Origin: Polytrichum commune
Taxonomy: Eukaryota > Streptophyta > Polytrichopsida > Polytrichales > Polytrichaceae
Direction: 5' to 3'
DNA length: 64,000 nucleotides
NCBI GenBank assembly: GCA_950295325.1
Contig: OX485809.1
Span: 36,585,081 to 36,649,080, forward strand
Positions 33,272 through 44,400 of the stretch are shown piece by piece. A model generated the notes under the pieces. That model was not told the origin of the DNA and did no database searches. It was given only the letters and a program-made list of their open reading frames with translations. The position numbers and the translations under genes were made by a program. Every line of letters starts with the position of its first letter. Positions within the stretch are counted from its first letter, which is position 1.

Positions 33272-34387
33272 AAGTTGTTTAAGAATGTGATGTAATAGAA
33301 TATAACAATATAATTCTTATCGTAGAGTGTCCTAGTGCCGTTTTCCAGTTAGTTGTTAACGTGATTGTTTAGTGCTTGGAAGCCCATACTTAATAGCGTG
33401 GAAACATTCATGATAAAATCATATGTTGAAAAACCCTACTTATGTCTGATAAGGAAACTAGAATTTCTTAAATATGACTAAGTTAAGTGAGTGTCTGATT
33501 TTTTAATCAAAACCCTAAGGAACTAGGGTTTAAGCCTATGGGTGAGACCAGGAAGCATGTGTTGCAGTGGAGATTTGGTGTAACCCCTAGACAGAACTCC
33601 AACAGATTACATTTGTAGTTGTGAGATTTGTGTGTTTTACATACTGAAATTCAAACGACGAGTGAAACAATGGCAAGAGTGTCTGTATCTTTATATACTT
33701 CATATTTAAATGAGATGATATAATTGTCGGTCTTCGAAGAAGGTATGTCTAATCTGATGTAAGGAATACTTAGGATTCTTAAAACTGTTTGTGAGCACCC
33801 ATCACAAAATATCTACTGAGGATGCATCGTAGTCCATACATTATTTTAAACTAATTAACTTAGGTTTCTTTGTTTCTTTGTTGCAATAGGAACGTGACAT
33901 TATCTTTTATTTCATTTTCTTTGATTGCCTGTGCGTCATATATATTTCTGAAATTGACCTAGCCTGAAGATATAACATGCACCATGGAGGAGGAAATTGA
34001 CAATGTTGTGAAGGACCAAATTGATTACAACGCAAAATGCACTTTTGACTATCAACAGCGTCTTGCCTCCATGTACATCACATCTGCACCTGAAAAACTT
34101 TGTCAAATACTTCTTCAAACTCAATGATTTTTTGAGGCCCTTAGATTAGGTCAAGTTCTACCATGAGACACAAGAAGCATTAATGCAACCTCCAGTATCA
34201 CCTTCGTGCATAACAGAAAGGGAATATAAGATTCACAAACTATTGCTTACCAACCCAAGAGCTAGCAGCTAATAATTCATTCAACTCATAATAGAACCTG
34301 TTACGTGTTGTAACCAGGACAAAATATACAAAATTGCAACCCTAAGTTTGGTGGGTTTTGAGAGTATTCATGTGATTTGGGGTATAG
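33272..34387. other. Upstream flank of the tRNA pair and possible 5' region of the next gene
   Basis: A plus-strand frame from ATG 33983 (MEEEIDNVVKDQIDYNAKC..., stop about 34124) has protein-like composition and may be an early exon of the unrecognised gene, but I cannot connect it by splice phase. Confidence 0.35.
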
Positions 34388-34671
34388 TCGGGCTTCCCGA
34401 GCATTGTTAAGGAGGCGCAAGCAAATGAGGAAAGCACAAGCCAGTGAAGTGAGATCTGAATTTGAGAGCATTTTACAGCAAATGCGGCAAGCCCAGGGTG
34501 ATGCTTTGGCTGCCACTGAAAAGAACCACAAGCTGCTGCGTTTAATCACCTTTTGCCATGGACAGGTTTGCTAAATAAATGAAACTTCTCGACTCTATAT
34601 CAAATATGTACGAAATTGATTCTTGTGCGTGTTTGTGATGATTTCTCCACAGGGACTTCTTGTCCTTTCAG
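34388..34671 (+). CDS. Candidate upstream exons of an unrecognised gene (coiled-coil exon plus 19-nt microexon)
   Basis: 34388-34565 is flanked by TATAG acceptor and CAG/GTTTGC donor and encodes a basic helical stretch (RALLRRRKQMRKAQASEV, then ILQQMRQAQGDALAATEK) typical of a coiled coil. 34653-34671 (GGACTTCTTGTCCTTTCAG) sits between TCCACAG and GTAACC and would extend it in phase. I cannot join these with confidence to the exons from 35277. One alternative reading through 35277 (after an exon ending CTGCACAAG at about 35212) gives an Arg/Gly/Ser-rich tail (GSQSPRRARGRGRSPK...) that stops near 35362, so two gene models compete. Confidence 0.35.
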
Positions 34672-35276
34672 GTAACCAGTGAGTTTATATTTCAAAATTG
34701 TGCAAATAAGAGAACAGTCTACCTTCTTTATCTTGGGAGCAAAACCTGCATTCATACAAATGTTACAACAATGTGAGCACACCAACAGTGAAGGGTCTGC
34801 ATCAAAATGTTGTAATGTAGAGATGATTATTTACATATTAATATTTAAATCCGGTGTCGCTGAATGCAGTATAAGGGTACTGATCCAAAACCACCAAGTA
34901 CATCATCTTCACACGATGAAGTCCCCCTTACAGGATGCAGTGGAAGATCAGCTGTCGGGTAAGATGAACCCGTCTTTCGCATACTTATATACTGAATGTT
35001 GACACTTGATTAAATGATCAGCTCAAGCTATTACTTACATGTCGTATTTGATTATATCATAAAGATTCCGCTTCTCCAATTTCAAGAGTCAGTCATTATC
35101 ACTGATGCAGATTTACAGACAAGAGGAAAATCACGCACATAACCTCATATGTGATGTGCGATAATTCTCACAGTTTTGAATAGTTGATGATGCTCGTCTT
35201 TTGACTGCACAAGGTGAGTCCCTACTTATCATCTGTACTTATTGTTAATTCAACAATACTCACAAGTATAATACAG

Positions 35277-38200
35277 GTTCCCAGAGTCCAAGAAGGGCGC
35301 GAGGACGTGGCAGGTCCCCAAAAGGCAATTCATCAGCCAACTCATCAGCCTCCAAGTAGGCCAAACAATTGCAGTACCATCTTCAACCTGCCACAGAATC
35401 TCAAATCTTGCACAACAAAACTGCCTCCAGGTACCCAGTATATTGCCACCGGAAAAAAGCCTTCCATATCAAGATAATGATGAAATATGTGGCAGTAGCA
35501 AATTTAAATTTAGCACTAAGTATCATATATATCTGTTGAAGTTGGTTTTGTGTTCTCCTCTCTTCTTGCTCACCAATTTATTCTCATATGAGAATGTGAG
35601 AAAAGATCTATTGATAAGCTTTTCCAAGTCAATTGCAAAAAAAATAAACTGAAAGAAAGTTTTAAACGTAACACCCTGCGATGTGACCAAGAACAAAGAA
35701 ATTCTGCTTAGTGAGAGGAGTACAACCCCTGAGCCCTGCTATGGAGGATTTGATGTGGCCACATGATTGAACAAATTGAAGAGCCTTTAATAATAGAGTT
35801 CTTCTCTAAGTCAACAAAACTTTTGGTCGGGAGTTGGTTGTTTTGCACACAAGACCTCCCATGTTTGGTAAGTTTTCAGTGCATGCCCAAAGGTAGTGGT
35901 GGAGGTTTGAATGAAGAACTTTCTATATCGGTTCATTGAGGGTTAAAACTCATTTGGAATGCCAAGAGGTGCTAAAATGAGTTTGGCCTTTGATGAACCA
36001 AAATTGGTTGCTCTTCATTCAAATTCAAGGCTTACCTCCAAGCATGCAGTACAAGTGGAAAGAGATTACTAATTTTGTATGCAAAACAATCAATGGAAAA
36101 TTATAGGGGACCAACTCCCGATGAAAATGTCCCCATTGAGTTAAAGGATAACTCTAATAATATCCAGTGGAAAAGCAGCGATGGTACATAAAGCTTCAAC
36201 ACAGTATGTATTTCTCAGTCTGACAACATGTGCTTTTCATACTGTGGATGCAGAAAGTCTTAAACCTCGAATTGCTATTGCTGATTCTGACAAAGACTCA
36301 TCATCAGACACATCTTCTTCTGAATCAGCCGACCAGACCCCAAGATTTGGCAAGAACTGCTCCCAAACAGTCATGAGGAAGAGAGCAGTTCCATATATCC
36401 CAAGACTCGACTTAACCCAGGCCACTAATAATCTGCATAATCCCACAAATGCTACCGTCTTGAAAATGCCTCTGCACAGCGCAATTAGACAGAATAATAC
36501 TGATCTTCATGACAATGACACCACCAGCCGACGCACTGCAAGGTGGACCGATAGTGCACGATTGATTTCCATGACCGATTTTGATGACCACCTTGGGTTA
36601 GCCCTCGCAAGCACAGATTCCACAAGATCAATTATCCCTCGAACTAAGTCGCGATCAAAAAGTGGTGAATGTCTTCACAAAGAGGGAGGTAAATGTGCAA
36701 AGGCTGGTGCAGGTGGCCTTGTCAATCTGTGTGGCAAGAATGGGAAAGATGCAGTGACTGCGGCCGAAGCCAAGTGCAACGACAGCCTTATGTTTATAAG
36801 TGAACCTGGTAAGGAATTGTTTCTGTATATGTGTCAAGGAACTGTAGTGCGAAATGGTACTTTCTCACAACTTCAGTGTAAAAGCAGCACAACAAAGTTA
36901 TCCTTTTAATTCAATAGGAGATTTTGACGAGATTTCTTCCCCTATGATTTTCCATTGGTTGTGTTGCATACAGAATCAAGAATTTTCAGTTGTGATGCAT
37001 GCTCAGAGGTAATGTTTGAATGAAGAACAAGCTGTTTTGGTTCATTGAGGGCCAAACTCATTTAGCACCTCTTGCATGACATAGTGACTTTGACCCTCAA
37101 TGAACTAATGTACAATGCTCTTCATTCAAACCTCCACACTAATTCGAAGCATGCACCAAAAACATACCGAACCTGGAACATTTGGTTTGCAGACCAACCA
37201 ACTCCCGACCAAAATTCATTTTGAGTTAAGAGGATCACTCCCAAACCATCCGAATTTTGGAAAGTCCCATTTCCCCTCATTACTTGGGAAATCAATTAGC
37301 GTATAGGTTAAATGGTATCCAGTACCAATATACCTTTCATAATCATTTGTGGTGCTAAAAGTAGATCAAGTTTGCATTGCAGTTCCTATCATGCTACTTG
37401 ACATAAGCTACTGCAGCCTTTAAATCACAAGACAAAAGTGCAATTTTAGAGGGACGACAATTCAAAAGTCCTCATAAAATTATCCCGTTCAATCTGGAAA
37501 ACTCTTTGAACAGGCACCGCCACCCATGACTTTCATGTGATTTTTGCAGCACCTGATAGGACTACTGCAGTTCTTGAGCTGCAAGAAAATTCCAAAATTA
37601 TCACGGTTAAGGATCCAATGCCACCTTTACCTCTTCGATCCACCACTACAGATCAAGCCGTCACTACTGAGCCTGACAACACAGTAAGAACAACTTTGCC
37701 CAAAATCTATTTCACAAAAATTCTCCATAGTGAAAATTTTCATTAAAATCAAATTAGAGTGAGTCCCTTAACTGTACTATGCATTAACAATAGATCACAG
37801 AAAGACAAGAAGCTTTGATGGATATCCTCAATCCATCATGCGGTTTTAGTTGACTAGGCAAACTTGCAGAGCATTTTCTCATGTTCTCGAAGCCGTTCCC
37901 CAATCAATACTCCACTCTTGACATTTAATTTCGCATCCCAATTGAGCATAATGTTGTCGATGGAAAGGTCATTGTGTTGGGTTTCTTCCGTGTGTACGCT
38001 CTCCATTATAGATATCAAAGCCCATGCCAATTTCACCCTCCGCAACCTCCAAGCTATTAATTGTGGTTGTTTATCATAATCAACTGCGCCCAACTTGGAA
38101 GTCAATTCAAGGTTCAAACACATTCTTGTACAACTCATTTTGAATTTGAGGTTGTTATTGTGACTTGGGAAGTTTTGTGGTCTAGGCTGCAGCAACCAAT

Positions 38201-41083
38201 ACAAATACATCACAAGGCACAATGACCTCAATGGAGCCAAAAAAGAGGACCCCGATATTGCTTTGGTCAGCGGTGGAGAAATTAGCAGCGCTACGGACAC
38301 TTACCAACACCATGTTTTTGTGGGAGGATGGCCCAGTCACACAATATGAAACTCGGGCTCAGGATGCCAACAATCTTGCCATCGCAGTTGTAAATTCAGC
38401 CAAGGAGAGCCAACGAAGCCTATTTGATGCCCTGGAAAAAACTCATGGGGTACCTCGACGTGCTATTTGTTGCAGTGCGGTGCATGAACTTGTTCTTGCT
38501 TATCCACCACAGAAGCTCATTCCTTCTACACTCTTCAGCTCTCAGGGCTTGGTGAGCTTCGGATCATCACTTTGCAATCCCATGTGGTCGTTGAATTTAC
38601 AATTGAAAGGGGATTCTTGCGCCCCAATTACGCCTTCCGTGAATATCGTATGCAAAAGTTACAAGGGATCAACATAAGATTATAGAGTGTTGGTTTTGGG
38701 TGGGGTTAATGGTTTAGCATGCTCTATGTTATGTATCCTAGGTGTCCAAACGCAAGTTTGAAGGAGTCAAACTCTGAGGCACTTGTAATTCTACGAAGGT
38801 TGAAAAATATGCCTCTACATTGAATTTGCAGGGTGGATAATGCACAATCTAAGTACATTGTTGGCAGAACGAACCTAATTTTGCACCAAGAACTAAGCAA
38901 TTTCTGCTTGCAAAATCTCAGCTTCATGAATTCACAAGTTCACAATTGATAAAAGTTGCGTCAACCATATAATAATAATATTTTCTCTCTAGAAGGGATA
39001 TGAGAGTTATCCTTTCATTCAACATGACTTTTGATTGGGAGTTGGTTGTTTTGCACACAACCCCTTTCATGTTCAGTAAATTTTTAGTGCATGCTTAGAG
39101 GTGGTGTGGAGGTCTGAATGAAGAACATTTTATATTGTTTTATTAGTGCCAAGCCCATTTTGACATGAAAAGAGGTGTTAAAATGAGTTTCACCTTCAAC
39201 GAATTGAAATAGGTTATTCTTCATTCAACTTTGCACACTACCTCTGAGCATGCACCACAAGTGTATAGAAATCATTGATATCGCATTCAAAACAAACAAA
39301 GGAATTTCATGGTGGGCGAATGCCTGATGGAAAGTCCTGTCGAATTAAAGGATAACAATGCTGTTACATAAAAATTCTCTCATCTCGGAAAATGTGGTCA
39401 TGAGTATGTTATTAATTCATGGCAGGTCAATGGAAATAGTGGGCCGATTACTTGGACTGGATTACGAGACACACTTGATGCAGAGGCTACAAATTTCTGG
39501 CAAGCCTTGGTACACCACGTCATCTGTCTTGCAGACCACAAGATGGCTACAGCAGAGCAGAGTGCCCAAAAGTTTTCAGAATTGCTACTAGCCAACACAT
39601 ATCAACTTCAAACTTCAGCCGATGCAACAAACACACATTTGAAGCTCCATGACTTCCTGATAAGGCACTTCAAATCTGAGACAAGGAATGCTCATCATCC
39701 TGATAAACCTCTCGGTACACTTTCTCCAGGTGCGTTTCCACCAGTGTTGGTCTAGTATATAGGTAAATGCATGGGTATGAATGATCAACACCAATAATGG
39801 CATCAATGAACCCATGAGTAGATTCAACATTGTAATATTAGTCAAATATTCAAAATTGGTGGGTATGTCAAAGTGAGAATCTTTGCATACTCAAGTTGTA
39901 TTTAGGGTCAATACCATCTAAACCATACTGATACTTGGATGATTTTTCCTAGGTATGAGGGTTCTTGCACGATATATAGACCCAAATGTTATTGAAAAGA
40001 AAAACACCATCAAATACCCATACCTTACTAGTATCAAAATTGTGAATTCTTCATTATAGATATCCATGTAGTATAAAAAAGAAGATGATACTAGTCCAAT
40101 ATTGGTTTACACACAACCACAACAATGGCTAAGTTGTGGTGCGGGCCCACTCTCCACCACAACTACAATTTTATTAGTGTACACATGACCACTCTTGTAG
40201 TCGAAGAGCGGATTTGACCTCAATGATCGTCCCTCCTATTGGTGCAATCCGTGGAGTGGAGACAACAAAAAAATGGATTATAGTGGAAAGGTTGTCAAGA
40301 GTGGTTGCCTCCTACAAATCCTCTCCTATTCTTTCGCCTTCAAGTCCTTTCCCACCACCACATAGTAACTACATTGCTACAAACAAAATAGAACAAAGAA
40401 AGTAAAGTACAACCATCACAAATACTCTTAACAACACCTTGAGTACAGTTGGGCAAGGTCACAGTAGTTATGGTTGCGGTTGTCATTGTTGTCAATGCCC
40501 CTTAACCCTCCATATCCCTTAAAAGTAGAACCTAAAAAGTAAATTACAACCACCAAGCACTGCAACAGCGGTTGTGTAAACACACTTTCAATCTCAACTA
40601 TATATGTCTCGAGGATTTTTCAGAAGTAGGGTGAATTTAAATCTCAATTCTGATTTTGGAGGAATTCCTGCCCTCATACTGCAAACGAAACAAATGCAGA
40701 GCTATAAATTTAACAAACCCCCAACTCCCATCTGTGGATAAACTAAAGGACAAATTGGATATAGAAAATTATACTTCCGAGCATGAGGCATGTTTCTTGA
40801 CGATGATGCTATTACAGGTGAAATGGAAAACATGCCAATCAATATCTGCAATGCATTACCCAATTCGACACGAGAATATGAACCTGAAAGAGCAGAGCTT
40901 CTTTCAGCAGAAGATGAGAAATCCTCAATCCATGTGCGTACCATTGTCATCACAAATGGGACACCTAGTCTTGAAAAAAGCATGAACCACCATCAAAAAA
41001 CTGCTGTGAAACCAAAAGCCTGCAAGAAAGGTTTACTCTCTTATTTCCATAGGTTCTGGACAAGGAAACCTGACAAGCACTGA
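35277..41083 (+). CDS. Unrecognised plant gene, at least 518 aa from six phase-consistent exons
   Basis: Exons 35277-35430, 36254-36688, 37550-37683, 38186-38449, 39426-39729 and 40818-41083 sum to 1557 nt, and every junction keeps frame with GT-AG borders; the stop is TGA 41081-41083. The 5' end is not resolved. The product starts with a Pro/Gln-rich segment (QPTHQPPSRP), then an acidic Ser run (DSDKDSSSDTSSSESAD), basic and polar regions, then a helical domain of about 190 residues (LLWSAVEKLAALRTLTNT ... NFWQALVHHVICLADHKM ... LKLHDFLIRHFKSE) and a basic tail (FHRFWTRKPDKH). No signal peptide, membrane segment or catalytic motif is evident. I do not recognise the family and assign no function. 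It converges on the pseudouridine synthase gene, whose stop is 379 bp away. Four of its five introns contain a MITE. Confidence 0.6.
35796..36154. mobile_element. MITE family C copy 1, hAT-like, 359 bp, 8-bp target duplication
   Basis: Terminal repeats GAGTTCTTCTCTAAGTCAAC and (inverse of right) GAGTTATCCTTTAACTCAAT. TAATAATA flanks both ends exactly (35788-35795 and 36155-36162), the 8-bp duplication expected of hAT elements. The interior is a long imperfect hairpin (GAATGAAGAAC ... GTTGCTCTTCATTC). Lies in an intron of the unrecognised gene. Confidence 0.8.
36896..37251. mobile_element. MITE family C copy 2
   Basis: Opposite orientation to copy 1. AGTTATCCTTTTAATTCAAT at the left and TTGAGTTAAGAGGATCACTC at the right, with the GAATGAAGAACAAGCTG ... 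CTTCATTCAAACCTCC hairpin inside. Lies in the intron 36689-37549. Confidence 0.75.
37857..38110 (-). pseudogene. Protein-kinase-like fragment, antisense within an intron
   Basis: On the minus strand the frame reads WALISIMESVHTEETQHNDL followed by SIDNIMLNWDAKLNVKSGVL and stops at 37854-37856. HNDLSIDNIML matches the kinase catalytic loop HxDLxxxN, preceded by the usual helix (xxLxxLH). No DFG, ATP-binding loop or other exon is visible and the sequence after the loop does not follow the kinase pattern. It is probably a remnant of a kinase gene inserted in the intron 37684-38185; a chance match is possible. Confidence 0.4.
39004..39356. mobile_element. MITE family C copy 3
   Basis: Left GAGTTATCCTTTCATTCAAC, right AATTAAAGGATAAC, with GGGAGTTGGTTGTTTTGCAC and the GAATGAAGAACATT hairpin. 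Lies in the intron 38450-39425. Confidence 0.75.
40098..40590. mobile_element. MITE family D, diverged second copy
   Basis: Collinear with 25341-25822: CACACAACCACAACAATGGC, TCTCCACCACAACTACAATT, TTGTAGTCGAAGAGCGGATT, TGTCATTGTTGTCAATGC and a right end GGTTGTGTAAACACACTTT. Lies in the last intron (39730-40817) of the unrecognised gene. Confidence 0.65.
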
Positions 41084-41461
41084 TTTTGGAATTCTTGTAG
41101 CAGTTGGTTTCTTTGGCCTTACTTCAATGACGCAACTTTGACATGTGCTCTTGACTCTATAAAAGCCATCTTCTTTTGGCCTGAAGAATATCAAAGATCC
41201 TGGCAGGATTGGCATTTAAACCCTTTCTCAATATTTATCAAAATAAGAGAGTTCCAACTCAAATCCCTATGTGGAGAAAGGTGGGCCTAATAAATCACTC
41301 TGATTTTCTCACAGCAGATGCATACAAAGGGTTTTTCTTGGCTACCATTTTGACAAGGAGATCGAATTTGATAAAGGACTTCAGAAGGTATGTAACTCTG
41401 ACATCTGTGCATGAATAAGCCAAGGTGGATGAATTGAACTCACTGCACTCTTTTTTTAAAT

Positions 41462-44400
41462 CTAGAATATAATCCCCAGTGACAGCAGATTTTGCTCACT
41501 AAGGTTCTCAGGTATGGAATACAAAACTTGCTGCAAATCATGAGGAAGTGCAGCTTTGATTGTTAATAGTTGGTGTCTACACTTTAGATCATCGCTTACA
41601 TATGTATTGGGAGCCATCCATATATTACGGTCATCAGGCATTTTAATCACATTTTCAAGGTCTGAGGAGCTTGACTCTGACTCCGTATCATCTGCACTAT
41701 CTGTAACTTCTTCAATATCATCACTCAATTTTCTCGGGCCAGCAGTCCAGGGTGACCTTGAGATGTGGAGGGGATGAGGAAACGTGAGACGATGTGCATG
41801 GAGAAATATTCGACCTGAGTTCATTTTGTAATTTTCTCGAAAAAAACGGTTTGTCCCTCCCTTTCCATGTTGTACATCCCCAACAACCTGCAAATATAAA
41901 TGTGGGTTCAGAAATTTTCTTTGGATGATTTACAGTTAATCCTTCAATTCAACACGAATTTTGGTTGGAAGTTAGTTGGTTTGCATACAAACACACTTTC
42001 CACTGTTGGTAAGTGCTCAGTGCATGCTTGAAGGCAGTGTGGAGGTTTGAATTGCAGAACATCCAATATTGGTCCATTGAGGGTTAAACTCATTTCGCAT
42101 GCCACCAGGTGCTAAAAATGTGTTTGGCCCTCAATGAATAGGTTGCTCTTCACTCAAATTCAAACACTACCTCCACGCATGCACCACAAGTGGAAGTAAA
42201 TTATTGATTTTGTATGTGAAACAACTAACAGGATAACATATGGGACCAACTCCTGACAAAAAAACCCATTGAGTTAAAGGGTAACTCTATTAATTAGACT
42301 TTTTTTTTGCACTATAAGAGATACACTGGGGAGTTTGAGAGCATACATGGTGGGCACGGTGGTTGAGATGTTTGCGTATCTGGTGCCACCGCCCTGTCTT
42401 TATTACCACCTGTGTCAAGCCAGCAAAACAGTGCAATGTAGCAACATGTACTTACCACAAACAGGTTAAATTTGAAACTACGCCATACCTTGTAAATTTT
42501 ACATTACATTCCACAGAAAGGGATGACTAAAGAGGGGCAAGATGATACCAATGTTGAGTGAGTATATGGGTTCCACCTGAGTATCAATAAGAATATGTGT
42601 ATGGATATTAAATATCCGACCCGGATGGTATCATATCCTTCAATACCCGTATTGATACCCCCACTTAAGACTTGCACATAAACAACTGTAGATTTCTATT
42701 ACATTACCTATAAACCCTTGGACATCTTATTGATAAATTTTATACCATGACACGCCAGTTATCCAATATTCAGTATTCTTTCGATACCCTTACATACTAG
42801 TATATGATAATTAAAATATCCACACAGGACTTGATGATACTCACCTTCAGTAAGGAGCAGCGTGCATCTGGAAGATCCAATATCTTTGTGCACTCGGATA
42901 TAGCTGACCTTGGAATTCCCTGCTCAATGACCACATCTCATCCAATCAAGTCCTCGAGGCCAAAATACATCAGAAAATTTATATATATATAATTTGTTGA
43001 GCTTCTAATGGTATATCAACTTTCATGTAAGAACGTAGTTGCACCATGCACAACAGACTTATCCCATTTCTGTCTTTGTGCTTCAAATAGTGTAGGTACA
43101 AATTATAAAGCAAGGAGGAAAATGGGTTAACATATCACGATCAGTATCTCAAGGCTTCGAAACTCATTGTACCTTATCATCATTTACTGGCTCATCACAA
43201 ACAAAAAAGTCTGGTGTACTACCCCTTGCAAGCACCACATATCTGCGTAAGCCGGTCAAAGTCATCAGCAAACTAATCAATATGCTTTATATTTCCACAA
43301 CATTCTGTTGCCCATGAACAATGTACAGTATACTGGCAGAAAGTCTCTTAATATATAAAGAATTAGTTTTGCCTATGGTAGATACTAGCCCAGTGATAAT
43401 AAAAGTGATCTCATGGACAGGCCCTTGAGAGTCTCACTAATCAGTAATGTTTGATATGCACATGAATCTGACATAATTTTGTGGAAGGCGTGAAAGGTCA
43501 ATAGTACAAATCAATCAACTTTTTAACTAATTAGACAATGGATGTCAGAGGGTTAGAAATGAAAGGTTGTCATAATCAAAGTGGTCCGTGCATAAGCTCC
43601 TGAGAATCTCTCTAATCAGCACCAGTTTAATATACATTTGAATCCAACCCTAATTTATAAAAGAGATAAAAGATCAATAGTACAAATAAATTAACTTACA
43701 CTGATTCAGCCATGGATGTCAGAGGGTTGGAAGCAACAGGTTGTGAGAGTGAGAGGTCAACAATATAAATTAAATGACTTCACACTAAGTAGTGGTCTCT
43801 AATACATGTAAATGGTTGCCATAAATGTGGGAGTTTGTGGCCAAGATGCCACACAATAATCTTCAGCTAACAATATGTGTAAAGAAGAGGACATACAGGA
43901 ATCTCACTCTTTGATAGAAGCGGGATGCGAGAGTGCAAATTGAGCGGCTCGAGTAGCATCACTTGTTTTTGAGAATATCATCACGCCACTGGCTGCTCGG
44001 TCCAGTCGATGTACAGGACTAACCTTCCGTCCTTTTCCCAACATCCAAATATTAGCATCTAATGTAAGTGGGGCTTTAACGGAGACTTTTAGCTTTGTAC
44101 TTATTTCTCATAGGACATGAACCGCAAAATTAGTTTGAGATGATTAGCAAATCCAAATCATCCCTAGCCATTTTCATCATAGTTTTAGGAGCTCATATCA
44201 ATACCTCATTCATTGTCAAAGTGAAGATTCTCTTTCTTATTAAATGATCATATAGGTCCCCCCAATTATGTTGACTAATGAGCCTAGAATGTTAACAGAT
44301 TTTGAGCACGTAGGCCAATCTCTTTTAAAGACGTGATCCCTTTTTGGTGTACATTCTTAGATCCACGCCTCACCACGCACTACTCAAATATAGGTGTGCG

